From positions 1-64,000 of the forward strand of contig PFUL01000117.1 of assembly GCA_002790095.1 (NCBI GenBank): a stretch of DNA of 64,000 nt. Reading direction: 5' to 3'. The notes beneath the pieces were generated by a model. It saw only the letters and a list, made by a program, of their open reading frames with translations. It did not search any database and had not been told where the DNA came from. The translations under genes were made by a program, and so were the position numbers. Below, piece by piece: positions 48,714-58,141 of the stretch (position 1 is the stretch's first letter; each line of letters starts with the position of its first letter). The DNA comes from Elusimicrobia bacterium CG_4_9_14_3_um_filter_62_55. GTDB lineage: Bacteria; Elusimicrobiota; Elusimicrobia; UBA1565.

Positions 48714-49982
48714 TTAGGTGCCGAGGCCGAGGCCGGTTGTCTCGTCGGTGGTGTTGCCTTCTTCGACCAGCCCCTCTTCGTCGGGGAGCAAGCGCTTGCC
48801 GAGAAGGAGATACCCGACCCCGGCGGCCAAGGCGACCCCCGCCACCGGAATCCAATGTCCCGGAAGTCCCCGCGCGGCGGCGGTCTCCATCGCCCAACAG
48901 CCCAGCACCGGCCCCAGCGCCGATCCCGCCTGCCGGGACAAACCGAGAATTCCGATCCAACGACCCCGGACCTCTACGGGCGACATGTTCGCGGCCAAGG
49001 CCTGAACCCCGGAGGGGACGAGTAGTTCCGCCACGGAAAGCAAAACCACCGCCGCGACCAGTCCCGCCATGCCGCCCGACCAGCCGACGGCGATATAGCC
49101 CGCGGCGTAAAAACAGGTTCCGATCGCGATTGCCGCCGTCAGCCGTACCCCGGCGAACAAGTTTACCGCGGGAAGCTGAAACGCCACGACCAACAGCCCG
49201 TTGATGGAAAGCAGGTAGCCCATCTGAGAATCGCGCAGGCCCAAAAACCGTGTGGCCCACAACGACAGCGGAACGACGAATTGGGCCATCGCGACGCCGA
49301 GAAACGCCGTCAACGCGCACAATTGCATGAAGTTCGCGTCGATGCGAGTGGCGTAATCCTTCTCCGGGTCGGCTTTGCTCACGGGGCCGGGAGCGTCCGA
49401 CCGAAGCAGCGCCGTCGCCGCCGCCGCGCAAAGGACGCAAATCACCGCGCTGATCTGATACAGCAGGGAATAACTGGCGTCGGCCACCAAGCCGCCGATC
49501 GCGGGCCCGACCGCGAACCCGAAATGCGTCGCCGATTTGAGAAGACCGTAGGCGCGATAGCGATCCGCCGGGGGGGTGTGGTCCGCGATCCAGCCCCGGG
49601 AGGCCGGCTCGAAAAAATGCGAAACGAAGTTGGAGATCAAGTGTATGCCGACCACGACCGCGACCGGCAGCTTCGCCCAAATCGCGTAGGCCAACACGGC
49701 GACGGTCAGCGCGCGCGCCCACAGGGCGGACACCATTACCAGGCGCCGTCCGTAGCGATCGGAAAGTTCGCCCCCGAGCCATTGACTGAGCGCGGTCGCA
49801 AGGACCGCCAGCGAAAGTCCCCCTCCCGCCAAGGTCATCGGGAGGCCCCGCTCGCGGTTCAGGTAGATCGCGAAAAAGGGAAAGGCGAGCCCCAGCCCGA
49901 AGGAGAGCAAGGATTGACACAGGCAAAGAACCCGGACCTCGCGCGACAGCGGGGCGAGGGAAACGCGGCGCTTGCCGATCAT
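48714..49982 (-). CDS. Major facilitator superfamily transporter at the end of the pel operon
   Basis: A 422-residue inner-membrane protein with about 12 TM helices. The MFS motif A-like GGELSDRYGRRLVM lies between TM2 and TM3 (near 70), with a Gly/Ala-rich repeat in the second half. It resembles drug/H+ antiporters, but the substrate cannot be read from sequence. It overlaps PelG by ATGA (49979-49982), so it is translationally coupled to the exopolysaccharide operon. An MFS gene is not part of the classical pelABCDEFG set. Confidence 0.9.
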   Translation of the reverse strand: MIGKRRVSLAPLSREVRVLCLCQSLLSFGLGLAFPFFAIYLNRERGLPMTLAGGGLSLAVLATALSQWLGGELSDRYGRRLVMVSALWARALTVAVLAYAIWAKLPVAVVVGIHLISNFVSHFFEPASRGWIADHTPPADRYRAYGLLKSATHFGFAVGPAIGGLVADASYSLLYQISAVICVLCAAAATALLRSDAPGPVSKADPEKDYATRIDANFMQLCALTAFLGVAMAQFVVPLSLWATRFLGLRDSQMGYLLSINGLLVVAFQLPAVNLFAGVRLTAAIAIGTCFYAAGYIAVGWSGGMAGLVAAVVLLSVAELLVPSGVQALAANMSPVEVRGRWIGILGLSRQAGSALGPVLGCWAMETAAARGLPGHWIPVAGVALAAGVGYLLLGKRLLPDEEGLVEEGNTTDETTGLGLGT

Positions 49983-51469
49983 GCCGCCGACGGAGCCGCC
50001 GACGGCGGCTCCCCGGAGCCCCCGGGGCTCTCCACCGGGGGTTCGGCGGGAGATTCCCCGGCCTCGTCAAGCTCTTCATCGTCGAGGATCAGCACGGGTT
50101 CGGGAAAGGGTTGGCGCGTAAAGGTCCAAAAATGGAGCCGCTCCAGGCGAGTATTAAGGAAGTAAAGCGCCATCACCAACGCGACGAGGCTCGCCAGACC
50201 GAACCCGTAGCCGTAGGCGAACAAGCCGAGTTTCAAGGTCGCTTCGGTAAACACGGCGTTGAGTAAACAGAAGGTCGCGGCCACCCAAAGGGCCTCCTTT
50301 TGATGGTCAAAGTAAAGAAGGATGTTGAGGCAGATGAGACAGCCTACCTGCATGAACGCGGAATAGATGCCGATGCGCAGCACGCTCAAATGGATCGGCG
50401 AGAGCGCCGCGAGCCGGATCAGGAAGGGAGCGGCCAAGAGCGCCGCCAAGGTCACGATGCCCTGTACGACGAGAACCCGCCCCAGATTCATGCGCAGGGA
50501 CGCCACGATCGCCTTCCGGCGCCGTTCGAGCACCGTGAGGCCTTCCTGCTGCTGCAAGGCGGCGTAATACGCCTGGTATTTAAAGAAGAAGTCGGTCTCC
50601 ACGAGCAGGAAGAAGTATACCAACGCCGGCAATATCGTCAAATACGCGATGAACATCGGCGTGTCGTAAATCGGGGAATACCGCAGCCGCGGGTCGAGCC
50701 ATTCCCCTTGAGGAGAAATCCAGAACAGGATTTTGTCGATCCAGATTCCCAGGTTGTAAAAAAATCCGATCCCCATCAAACGCGGATAGGCGCGATAGTA
50801 GCCCATCCAGTTATGATCGCGAGGCTCCCAATACCCGAATTCCTTGAGTATCGCGCTCACCAAACAAAACAAAACAACGACCTGCCCCGCGACGAACCCC
50901 GCGAAATAGCCTTCCAAACCGTGCGCCTTGCCCAACCCGTACGAAGCTCCCAAACTCACCGCGAGCCCGATCAAGAACGACCGGCTCACCAGCCAGTAAT
51001 TCTGAGCCGCCGACAGGAAGATCATCGCAAGCCACATGCCGACTGCGGACATGTAGAGCACCGTCGCGCACAATTTCATGCCCCAGCCGACGCTGAGACC
51101 CGAGAAAAACAGGAACACCGGAATGCCCCAGCACGAAAGCGCGATGGTGTAGGCCGAGAAGAACACGGCGGCAAAACTCGTCACGTGGCCGCGGTAATAT
51201 TCGTCGGCGACGTAGCGGGTCAGAACGAGATAGGAAAACCCGACGGTGATCAGCGAGAAGGCGTAGGAGTAGGTGATCAGCGCCTGCAGGTATTCGATGC
51301 CCCGCTCGGTCAAATTCCCCGAAGAAACGTATTGGACGAACAGCACCAGCGCTACCGTAATAATGAACGGGCCCGAAGTGATCAACGCCGAAAACCCGAA
51401 CGCCTTGACGCTGCTCGTGAAATCGTCTCCGGTGAGGAGCTTTTGAAGTCGGAATCCTATGCCGGCCAT
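49979..51469 (-). CDS. pelG: Pel polysaccharide inner-membrane transporter PelG
   Basis: A 496-residue MOP-superfamily (flippase-like) protein with about 12 TM helices and the PelG start MAGIGFRLQKLLTGDDFTSS. Other matching blocks are GPFIITVALVLFVQYVSS, TRYVADEYYRGHV, YNLGIWIDKILFWISPQG and LVETDFFFKYQAYY. It works with the PelD/E complex and PelF to move nascent Pel (GalNAc-rich) polymer across the inner membrane. The C-terminal cytoplasmic tail is extended and Glu/Pro-rich. It overlaps pelF by one base. Confidence 0.95.
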   Translation of the reverse strand: MAGIGFRLQKLLTGDDFTSSVKAFGFSALITSGPFIITVALVLFVQYVSSGNLTERGIEYLQALITYSYAFSLITVGFSYLVLTRYVADEYYRGHVTSFAAVFFSAYTIALSCWGIPVFLFFSGLSVGWGMKLCATVLYMSAVGMWLAMIFLSAAQNYWLVSRSFLIGLAVSLGASYGLGKAHGLEGYFAGFVAGQVVVLFCLVSAILKEFGYWEPRDHNWMGYYRAYPRLMGIGFFYNLGIWIDKILFWISPQGEWLDPRLRYSPIYDTPMFIAYLTILPALVYFFLLVETDFFFKYQAYYAALQQQEGLTVLERRRKAIVASLRMNLGRVLVVQGIVTLAALLAAPFLIRLAALSPIHLSVLRIGIYSAFMQVGCLICLNILLYFDHQKEALWVAATFCLLNAVFTEATLKLGLFAYGYGFGLASLVALVMALYFLNTRLERLHFWTFTRQPFPEPVLILDDEELDEAGESPAEPPVESPGGSGEPPSAAPSAA

Positions 51470-52941
51470 TAGCGCATCATTTGCTCGTAGATGTTCAAAT
51501 ATTTACTGATCAAATCCGTTTGGTCGTAGCTTTCCACGGCTCGCGTCCGGCCGGCTTCCGACATCGAGCGCCATAGATCCGGGTCGGTCAATACCCGGAC
51601 GATCGCCCGCGCGGTATCGGCCGAGTTGGAAACACCCGTCAACAGACCGCTGGCCCCGAGGACCCGGTCCTCCTCGTCGACGCCTTCGAGCATCTCGCGG
51701 CAGGCGCCGACATCGGTGGCGATCGCGGGGATGCCTACGGCGTTCGCTTCCAGGATCACGTACGGCTGCGCTTCGGAAAGGCTGGTCAGGACGACGACGT
51801 CGAGCTTCGCATACCATTCCTTAAGGTCGACCTTGCCGAGGAAGCGGCAGACGCGCTCCACGCCGATCGAGCGCGTCAGTTCCCGGCACTCCTGGTAGTA
51901 ATCGGGTTCCTCATTGGTAGGCCCCAGCAGAAAGAACTCCGTCTCCGGGAGCGTCTTTAACACGATCTTCGCCGCGTGCAGGAAGGTCTTTACGTCCTTG
52001 ATCGAGACGATGCGGCCGATGAAGCCGACCGCTTTGCGCCGCGCCGAACGGGGCTTCCGCTTGATCGACCGGTAATGGTCCACGTCGATTCCGTTCGGGA
52101 TGATGGTAATCTTCCCGGGGTCGGCGCCGGCCGCGATCTGCTTAAGCTTGTTTCCTTCGTAAAGCGTCACGATCCGGTCGGCGTTGTCGTAGGTTAAACG
52201 GCCCATCATGTCAAAAAACCCAAGCCAAACGCGCTTGAAGTAGGATAATTCCTGCTGCACGCGAAAGCGTTCCTTTTGCGGCGTGTAGATCCACGTGGCC
52301 TGCGAGATTTCCAGCAGACGCTCGTGCGTGTAGACGCCGTGTTCGGTGAGGAGCATCCCCGCGTCCTGGGTACGCTTCGCGATGGAGGCGATCAATCCCG
52401 CGTACCCCGTCGAGACCACGTGGTACAGACGCGCCGGCGGGACGGGCACGCGCATCGTGTTGGCGAGCGGCAGAAAAATAGAGCGGAAGGTCCAGAAGTA
52501 GTCGAGAAAGGAAACCTCGCCGGCGTGGCGGTTGTAGAGGCGGGTCAAAAGATCCCAAGCCTCCTCCGATTCAAACGCGTCGGCAAGCGACACGCGCGTC
52601 GCCTCATCGCGAAGCGCGGGGAGCGCGTCGACAAACGCGTCCCATTGCCCGTCCAAAAGCCGGTCGAGTACGCTCTCGACGTTCTCCACCGCGCGGCGAA
52701 CCCGCTTTCGGTCCGAGCGCTTTCCCATCGTCTTGGCGTCGTGGAGATAGACGTCCTGAATGTCGAAGACGTTCCCCGGAATCTTGTACTTGTATTCGCG
52801 GTACGGATTCGGAAACGGCGAAACGCTCATGATCGAAAACCGAATGTCGGGCATCGCGGTGATGAGTTGATGGATCCAGGTGGAGACACCGCCCGCCACG
52901 AACGGATAGGTCCCCTCCAGGATCAGGCAAACGTCGGTCAC
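51469..52941 (-). CDS. pelF: Pel glycosyltransferase PelF (GT4)
   Basis: A 490-residue cytosolic glycosyltransferase polymerising the Pel chain, probably from UDP-GalNAc. It has the PelF start DVCLILEGTYPFVAGGVSTW, and then FPNPYREYKYKIP. The GT-B donor domain has IPNGIDVDHY, GFIGRIVSIKDVKTFL and the EX7E motif in SEAQPYVILEANAVG (near 390). Length and order are normal. It overlaps the HEAT-repeat gene upstream by 4 bp and pelG downstream by 1 bp. Confidence 0.96.
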   Translation of the reverse strand: MTDVCLILEGTYPFVAGGVSTWIHQLITAMPDIRFSIMSVSPFPNPYREYKYKIPGNVFDIQDVYLHDAKTMGKRSDRKRVRRAVENVESVLDRLLDGQWDAFVDALPALRDEATRVSLADAFESEEAWDLLTRLYNRHAGEVSFLDYFWTFRSIFLPLANTMRVPVPPARLYHVVSTGYAGLIASIAKRTQDAGMLLTEHGVYTHERLLEISQATWIYTPQKERFRVQQELSYFKRVWLGFFDMMGRLTYDNADRIVTLYEGNKLKQIAAGADPGKITIIPNGIDVDHYRSIKRKPRSARRKAVGFIGRIVSIKDVKTFLHAAKIVLKTLPETEFFLLGPTNEEPDYYQECRELTRSIGVERVCRFLGKVDLKEWYAKLDVVVLTSLSEAQPYVILEANAVGIPAIATDVGACREMLEGVDEEDRVLGASGLLTGVSNSADTARAIVRVLTDPDLWRSMSEAGRTRAVESYDQTDLISKYLNIYEQMMR

Positions 52942-54887
52942 TGAGCAGTCTCCCAGAGCTTGCGCAGCAAGGCCGAGCCCTCAGTGCGCAGGTGCTCATC
53001 GCTTTCGCGCAGCAGGGCGGCCGCCAAATACTCGCCGCCTTCAGGGCGGTTTTCAACGGCCAACAGTTCGTAGATCAGCCCCCGCAGGGCGGGTCCGAGC
53101 ATCATCGCCTGCAGTTCTAAAAACGCCAGGGGCAGCGGGTCGGTGCGCCGCCGCGGATTCGCGACCGCCTGAAGCAGCAGCGTCAAGAAGGGCTTCAGCG
53201 TATTCTCCGCGGAAACCCAGGGCCACAAATCCTGGATCGTCACGGTGGAAAACTCCAACATCCGCAGGCACACGACGGAAAATCGCTTCGGTTCCCTGCG
53301 AAGCGCAATCGGCTCCGAACAGACGGCGTCCAACAGCGCCGGAATGCGCGACGAATCCCACGCCCGTCCCGAGATCACCTTTACCAGATGCGGACGCAAC
53401 GCCTCGCAAGCGGGATGAGCGCGCACGGACTCGACGAACTTGAGCGGATCTCGGCCGAGGCCGCGGAGAATCTGCTTCACCGCGACTCGGAGAACCTCGC
53501 GGTCGCTTTCACGCGCGATAAGATCGAGCAGCCCGTTCATGGTTTTCTCGAGCGGGTACCAATCGAGGATCTGCACCGCGAGATAACGCAGGTTCATCAC
53601 CGGCTCCCGCAGCAGTTCGTGCATCGCCTCGAGAGTTTCCGCCCGTACCGAATCGTCGGGACCGCGCTTGGCCCATCGGTCGAGAAGCGCCTGACGCACC
53701 GTCGGCGTCATCTTCGAGTCCCGGATGAGTTCCAGCAGCGCACGGCCCGGCACTTCCCCCCGCATCTGCGAGAGCGCGCAGGCAGCGGCGTAGCCCGTCA
53801 GCGGCGAGCGATCGAGCGAGGCCCGCAGTTCGACGACGGTCTCCGCCCCCCCTAACGCGCGAAGCGCGTCGACGAATTCAAGCGAAGACCCCTCGTCGGT
53901 TTTTCGCCAGAGGCTCAGGATGGCCTCGCGGATCTTGGGGTCCGCGCCGAGAAATTCGGCCAGATAAATCGCCGCCTGCCTCCGGATCGGAACTTCTTGC
54001 GCCTCCAACAGCGGAAGCACGCCCTGTCGGATCACCGGGCGCGGAAAGGTCCGCAGCACGATTTCACAGGAGATGCGCACCGAGGCCGACGTGGATACCG
54101 CCGAAAGCCGCGTCACCGCCGCCGCCGTCCGACTCGACGGGAAATTCTGCAGCGCACGCACCGCTCTCACTCGCGCGTTTTCCGGGTCCGTCTGAGAAAG
54201 CGCCGCGTCCAAAATCAACCCCTCGACGCGCTTGGAGGGAAATCGCTGCAGCGCCTCGAGAGCGGCACCCCGGACTCGGGCGGATTCGTCCTTGAGCTTG
54301 CGGATAAAAAACGCCGGCGGCAACGCCCGGGTGCGAAACTGTAAATCGGAAAGGACGTCCACCACGAGATAGCGCAGCGGCTCCTCGGTCGATTCGGCGA
54401 GCGGCAGAAGGATCGGAACGCTGCGGCGATGGGGGATGTAGCGCAGCGCGTCGAGCATCACTCTTAAAATCGGCCCCTGACGATCGGGGATCTCACGAAG
54501 AATCAGCGGGAGGACGTCCATAAATCCGGCCCGCGCCAGCGTCCGAATCGCGAACCGGCAGGCGCGAAAATTATCGGAGAAAATCAGCGGCTTAAGCAAA
54601 TGCGGCTTCTTCGGATAGTGACTGGCCGAATAACAACGCATCGCGGCCTCGGCGACGACCGGATTTCCGTCCTCGATCAGCCGGATGATCGCCAAGCAGG
54701 CGCGCTTTTCCGGGATTTCCTCGAAGTACCGGAGAAGGATCAGCGGGATCAGAGGGTCCGAGGATTTAGTCAACGCGTCCAGCGCCGCCCCATCCTGTTC
54801 CGACGGAGAGTGATACAACTGAAGGAACGCGTCGTAGCGCTCGATCTCCCCGAGAAACGCGAATTCGACTTCGGTCAACTCAGTCAT
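52938..54887 (-). CDS. HEAT-repeat protein encoded inside the pel operon
   Basis: A 649-residue, almost wholly alpha-helical protein made of repeated ~30-35-residue helix pairs (for example DPLIPLILLRYFEEIPEKRAC, RVRGAALEALQRFPSKRVEG, ARVRAVRALQNFPSSRTAAAV, IRRQAAIYLAEFLGADPKIR). No signal peptide or TM helix is present, so it is cytoplasmic. HEAT solenoids are protein-binding scaffolds. Canonical pel operons have no such gene. Its position between pelE and pelF, with 4-8 bp overlaps, suggests a scaffold for the PelD-PelE-PelF-PelG synthase. ATG 54887 is preferred over the ORF's earlier start because it overlaps the pelE stop (ATGACTGA). Confidence 0.8.
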   Translation of the reverse strand: MTELTEVEFAFLGEIERYDAFLQLYHSPSEQDGAALDALTKSSDPLIPLILLRYFEEIPEKRACLAIIRLIEDGNPVVAEAAMRCYSASHYPKKPHLLKPLIFSDNFRACRFAIRTLARAGFMDVLPLILREIPDRQGPILRVMLDALRYIPHRRSVPILLPLAESTEEPLRYLVVDVLSDLQFRTRALPPAFFIRKLKDESARVRGAALEALQRFPSKRVEGLILDAALSQTDPENARVRAVRALQNFPSSRTAAAVTRLSAVSTSASVRISCEIVLRTFPRPVIRQGVLPLLEAQEVPIRRQAAIYLAEFLGADPKIREAILSLWRKTDEGSSLEFVDALRALGGAETVVELRASLDRSPLTGYAAACALSQMRGEVPGRALLELIRDSKMTPTVRQALLDRWAKRGPDDSVRAETLEAMHELLREPVMNLRYLAVQILDWYPLEKTMNGLLDLIARESDREVLRVAVKQILRGLGRDPLKFVESVRAHPACEALRPHLVKVISGRAWDSSRIPALLDAVCSEPIALRREPKRFSVVCLRMLEFSTVTIQDLWPWVSAENTLKPFLTLLLQAVANPRRRTDPLPLAFLELQAMMLGPALRGLIYELLAVENRPEGGEYLAAALLRESDEHLRTEGSALLRKLWETAQ

Positions 54888-55923
54888 CGGCCCACCACAA
54901 AAACGCCGTTCGCCACTCACGATCCTCGGGATAGGATTCTCCGGCCGAATGAAGTTCAGCCCGATGCGCGCTGAGCAGCGTCTTCACCTCATGGGCTCGT
55001 CCCAGAGAAAACAAAAGTTCCGCGCGCTCGCGCACCCATCGGTTTCGGCGTTCGGGTGCAAAATCCTCGAGGCGGTCGAGCACGGCGAAAGCCCGTTCCG
55101 GCGCGAGCTTTTTCTCCACGAGGAAGAGCATCCGAGCGGCGTCCTCATACCGCTGGGCAAGCGGCGTCAGGCGTTTTCGGCATTCCTCGAGGAGGGTCGT
55201 GCTCGCGTCTCCCTCGAGCATGCCCGACACCGCGTATTCGTAGCGGACCCGCTGCAGAGAAATCTGCGGGGGGATCTCGGACGGCGCGGCGAACACCTCC
55301 CGCTCCGCGGCGTGGATCGCCGTTTCGAATTCGTGCTTTAGCCGGGTCAGCGCCGTCGTCGCGTAGAAGCGAACCTCCGGGTCCGACTCGGACCGCGCCT
55401 TCTGGATCCAGCCGATCGCCTCGGCGGTTTGAATGCGCGCGAGTGTTTCGATTGCGCCGCGTTTGAGCGCGGAAGAGCCGCTGAGCAGCGCGTCCACCGC
55501 GGGGATCACGTCATGAGCGTCGGCCATGGCAACGGCGATGGTCTGCTGTTCGCCCATCGCCGCGGTCGGATTCGCGTCGTCGTCCATTTCGTCATGAAAA
55601 ATATAAGCGTCCTTGTCGTAGGGAGCTTTGGCGTTATCGAGCACGAGCCACCCCGCGGCAGCCCACCCCGCCCCCGGAACGAGCAGCGAGATCAGGCCGA
55701 GAGACTCCCCCCAATGACGGGTCGGACGGAAGTAACCGCGCTCCGGAGGCGGCGCCAGAAACACCAGCGCCGCCGAGACGCAGTGCATCACGAAACCCAC
55801 GTGCCACGGAAGCGGAAGCGGCCACCCGCTCATCATCGCGAGAGCCGGAAACTCGAAAATGCCCGCGACGATCCAGAGGATCAGAAAGCGCAGGTCAAGA
55901 GATCTGCGAACGCGCTTGCTCAA
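54880..55923 (-). CDS. pelE: PelE-like membrane protein with helical-repeat domain
   Basis: A 347-residue protein. Two or three N-terminal TM segments (FLILWIVAGIFEFPALAMM, VGFVMHCVSAALVFLA, SLGLISLLVPGAGWAAAGW) are followed by a cytoplasmic helical region. The first part of that region reads as HEAT-like (SSALKRGAIETLARIQTAEAI, DPEVRFYATTALTRLKHEFE) and the rest as TPR-like. Pseudomonas PelE likewise has two TM helices and a TPR domain and binds PelD. Identity rests on topology and operon position. It overlaps pelD by 29 bp. The HEAT-like start links it to the HEAT-repeat protein next door. Confidence 0.72.
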   Translation of the reverse strand: MSKRVRRSLDLRFLILWIVAGIFEFPALAMMSGWPLPLPWHVGFVMHCVSAALVFLAPPPERGYFRPTRHWGESLGLISLLVPGAGWAAAGWLVLDNAKAPYDKDAYIFHDEMDDDANPTAAMGEQQTIAVAMADAHDVIPAVDALLSGSSALKRGAIETLARIQTAEAIGWIQKARSESDPEVRFYATTALTRLKHEFETAIHAAEREVFAAPSEIPPQISLQRVRYEYAVSGMLEGDASTTLLEECRKRLTPLAQRYEDAARMLFLVEKKLAPERAFAVLDRLEDFAPERRNRWVRERAELLFSLGRAHEVKTLLSAHRAELHSAGESYPEDREWRTAFLWWADD

Positions 55924-58141
55924 CGAGTTCCTCCTTGGCCGTCATCTCGGGGCGATAGGACCCGACTCCGATTTTCACCTTTTCCTCCCATTCGATTTTC
56001 GCGAACGATTCCATCAGCCGGTCCCGAGCCTCCTGCGCCTGTTCCCGCGTGCAGGTATTGAGCAGCATCGCGAACGGCGCCTCGGGCAGCGGGGAACGCG
56101 CGACGTCGTCGGTCGAGCGGGCCGCCTCGCGGAGGATGCGGCTGACGATGCGGCGCGTGGTGCTCCGGCGGGCCGCAGGCATCTGCGCCTCCCCCTCGAC
56201 CGATACCAGAAGAATCGAGAACGGCAGCGCGTAGCGCACGCTGCGGCGGAATTCCTGTTCCAACTGCTTTTCGAAATAACGCACGCTTTGGACGGAGAAT
56301 TCCTCGTCGAACAGCGAGCGGGATTTCAGATCCTCGACGCGCAGGCACTTTTCGACCGATTCCCCGCCCCATTCCGCGAGCAGCGCGAGCAGATTGACGC
56401 TCGCGCTGTTGAAACGAAGGAAATCCATCGCCTGAACGCCGAACACGGCGATCGGCGCGCCTTCAGGGTCGCAGATCGGCGCGGCCATGATCGCGTCGGC
56501 GAAGCCGTATCCGCGCAGGTTCTCGAAGCCTCCGACCGCAACCAAGTCCTTGACGCTGACAACCCGACGCTCCGCTCCCGCGCGGCCGATCACTCCTTCG
56601 GCATGTTCAATCACCTGCGGGTAAACCTCGTCCTCGGACCAGCCGGACCGGGAGAACAGGACCCACTTCCCGTCCTTGGGTACATAGAGACTGGTCTTCT
56701 CCGCTTGCAGGGCCTGCGTAAAAAATTTGAGTATGGCCGGCAGCAATTCGTGGCGCTCTAAAGTCCCCAATTCTTTCGAACCGTGGAACAAAGTCACGAT
56801 CGACGACATCTGCGAGACGACCTGCTGTTCGACCGAACGAAGTACCTTTTGATCCGCAAGGATCTGCTTCTGCAGTCCCGTGACGCGCCCCAAAAGATCC
56901 ACGATCCGTCCGTTGAGTGCGGCGATCCTGCGCGCGGCGTTGTCGGAGACGATGCCGAGCCCGACCCCCACGACCACGTACAATCCGGGCCGGAACAGGA
57001 AATCCGCGTCCTCCAGGCGGTAGCCTTCTCCGATCTGCGAAACGCCCCACGCATACAGGAACGCGGCGACCAGACCGGTCGTCAAGCCCGACAGCAACCC
57101 GTAGCGCAGTCCGAACATCAGAACCGGAATCCACAGAGGGCTCGGATGGACGGACAAAAAGGACGGGTCCGCCGGGAAGGAGTAGTGCTGAAGAGCCATC
57201 AGGGCACCGACCAGGATCGGCATTTCATACAGCCAACTGAGACTGCGGCGGGACCGGACGACGTCTCCGGTCCGGTGCTCGTGTCCCACTTTTTCCTTTT
57301 TCGCGAGATCGCGCTTTTCGGTCTCGCTCTGTTCAGCCTGCGCGCGCGCCCCGGCGTCGCGCATGAGGCGCGCCCTGATTTCGTCGGCGTCATCGCTTTC
57401 GCACGGGAGTTCCTCCGCGGCCCGAGCCGCCCGTTGGACGACAACCTGCGCGGACGGTTGAGTCAAAGGTTCGGGAGGAGCGACCTTCGCCTCCGGTTCG
57501 GGCGCGAGTACGACCGGCTCCGGTTCGGGCGCGAGCGCGACCGGCTCCGGTTCCGGCTTCGCCTCCGGTTCCGGCGGCGCCGCTTTCTGCGCGATGGCCG
57601 CCATCATCCGCTCCAGGGTTTCCGAAATCCGTTCCCGCTCCTCACGAAGCCCACGCGCCGCGGCTTCCGATTCCCGACGCAGGAGGGCGGCGGCTTCCTC
57701 GGCCTCGTGCTTGATCTTCGCGGCTTCCTCGAGCGCCGCCTTCTTCAAATTTTCGACCGGCGCCGAGTCGACCTGCAGCCGGCGGCGCGCTTTCTCGGCG
57801 TTCTCCACCGCAACCCGGGCCGCTTTCTCCGCCGCCTCGACGGCCCGTTTCTCGGCCTCTTCGAGCGCGGCGAGCTCTTTTCGGCGCGCTTCAAGGCGAC
57901 GCTCGACCGCGCCCAACTCCTCGGCCGCCTGCGCTTTTTTATAGGACTCCAATTCCCGGCCTTTCGCCTCGAGTTCCGCTTCGAGGCGCTTCATTTCGAC
58001 GCGGCGCACGACTTCTTCCTCGCGCGCGGCGCCGGCTCTTCCAACCTCCGAAACTCCGCGGCTGAGAGAGGAGAAGTCCGAGGAAAGGCCGCGCTGCAGC
58101 GCCGCGATTTCCTCTTCGATAGAACGCTTATCTTCATCCAT
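55895..58141 (-). CDS. pelD: PelD-like c-di-GMP receptor with long coiled-coil N-terminus
   Basis: A 748-residue inner-membrane protein. Residues ~1-180 are a Glu/Ala/Lys-rich coiled coil, followed by a Pro/Glu linker (PEPEPVALAPEPEP) to ~300. About three to four TM segments follow (MPILVGALMALQHY, WIPVLMFGLRYGLLSGLTTGL, YVVVGVGLGIVSD), then a GAF domain (about 440-590) and a degenerate GGDEF domain. RSTD (Arg675, Asp678) sits where the RxxD inhibitory c-di-GMP site of GGDEF proteins lies. The catalytic GGDEF is replaced by PLPEAPF, so it should bind but not make c-di-GMP, as PelD does. Pseudomonas PelD (~455 aa) lacks the coiled coil. It overlaps the PelB-like gene by 8 bp. Confidence 0.88.
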   Translation of the reverse strand: MDEDKRSIEEEIAALQRGLSSDFSSLSRGVSEVGRAGAAREEEVVRRVEMKRLEAELEAKGRELESYKKAQAAEELGAVERRLEARRKELAALEEAEKRAVEAAEKAARVAVENAEKARRRLQVDSAPVENLKKAALEEAAKIKHEAEEAAALLRRESEAAARGLREERERISETLERMMAAIAQKAAPPEPEAKPEPEPVALAPEPEPVVLAPEPEAKVAPPEPLTQPSAQVVVQRAARAAEELPCESDDADEIRARLMRDAGARAQAEQSETEKRDLAKKEKVGHEHRTGDVVRSRRSLSWLYEMPILVGALMALQHYSFPADPSFLSVHPSPLWIPVLMFGLRYGLLSGLTTGLVAAFLYAWGVSQIGEGYRLEDADFLFRPGLYVVVGVGLGIVSDNAARRIAALNGRIVDLLGRVTGLQKQILADQKVLRSVEQQVVSQMSSIVTLFHGSKELGTLERHELLPAILKFFTQALQAEKTSLYVPKDGKWVLFSRSGWSEDEVYPQVIEHAEGVIGRAGAERRVVSVKDLVAVGGFENLRGYGFADAIMAAPICDPEGAPIAVFGVQAMDFLRFNSASVNLLALLAEWGGESVEKCLRVEDLKSRSLFDEEFSVQSVRYFEKQLEQEFRRSVRYALPFSILLVSVEGEAQMPAARRSTTRRIVSRILREAARSTDDVARSPLPEAPFAMLLNTCTREQAQEARDRLMESFAKIEWEEKVKIGVGSYRPEMTAKEELVEQARSQIS

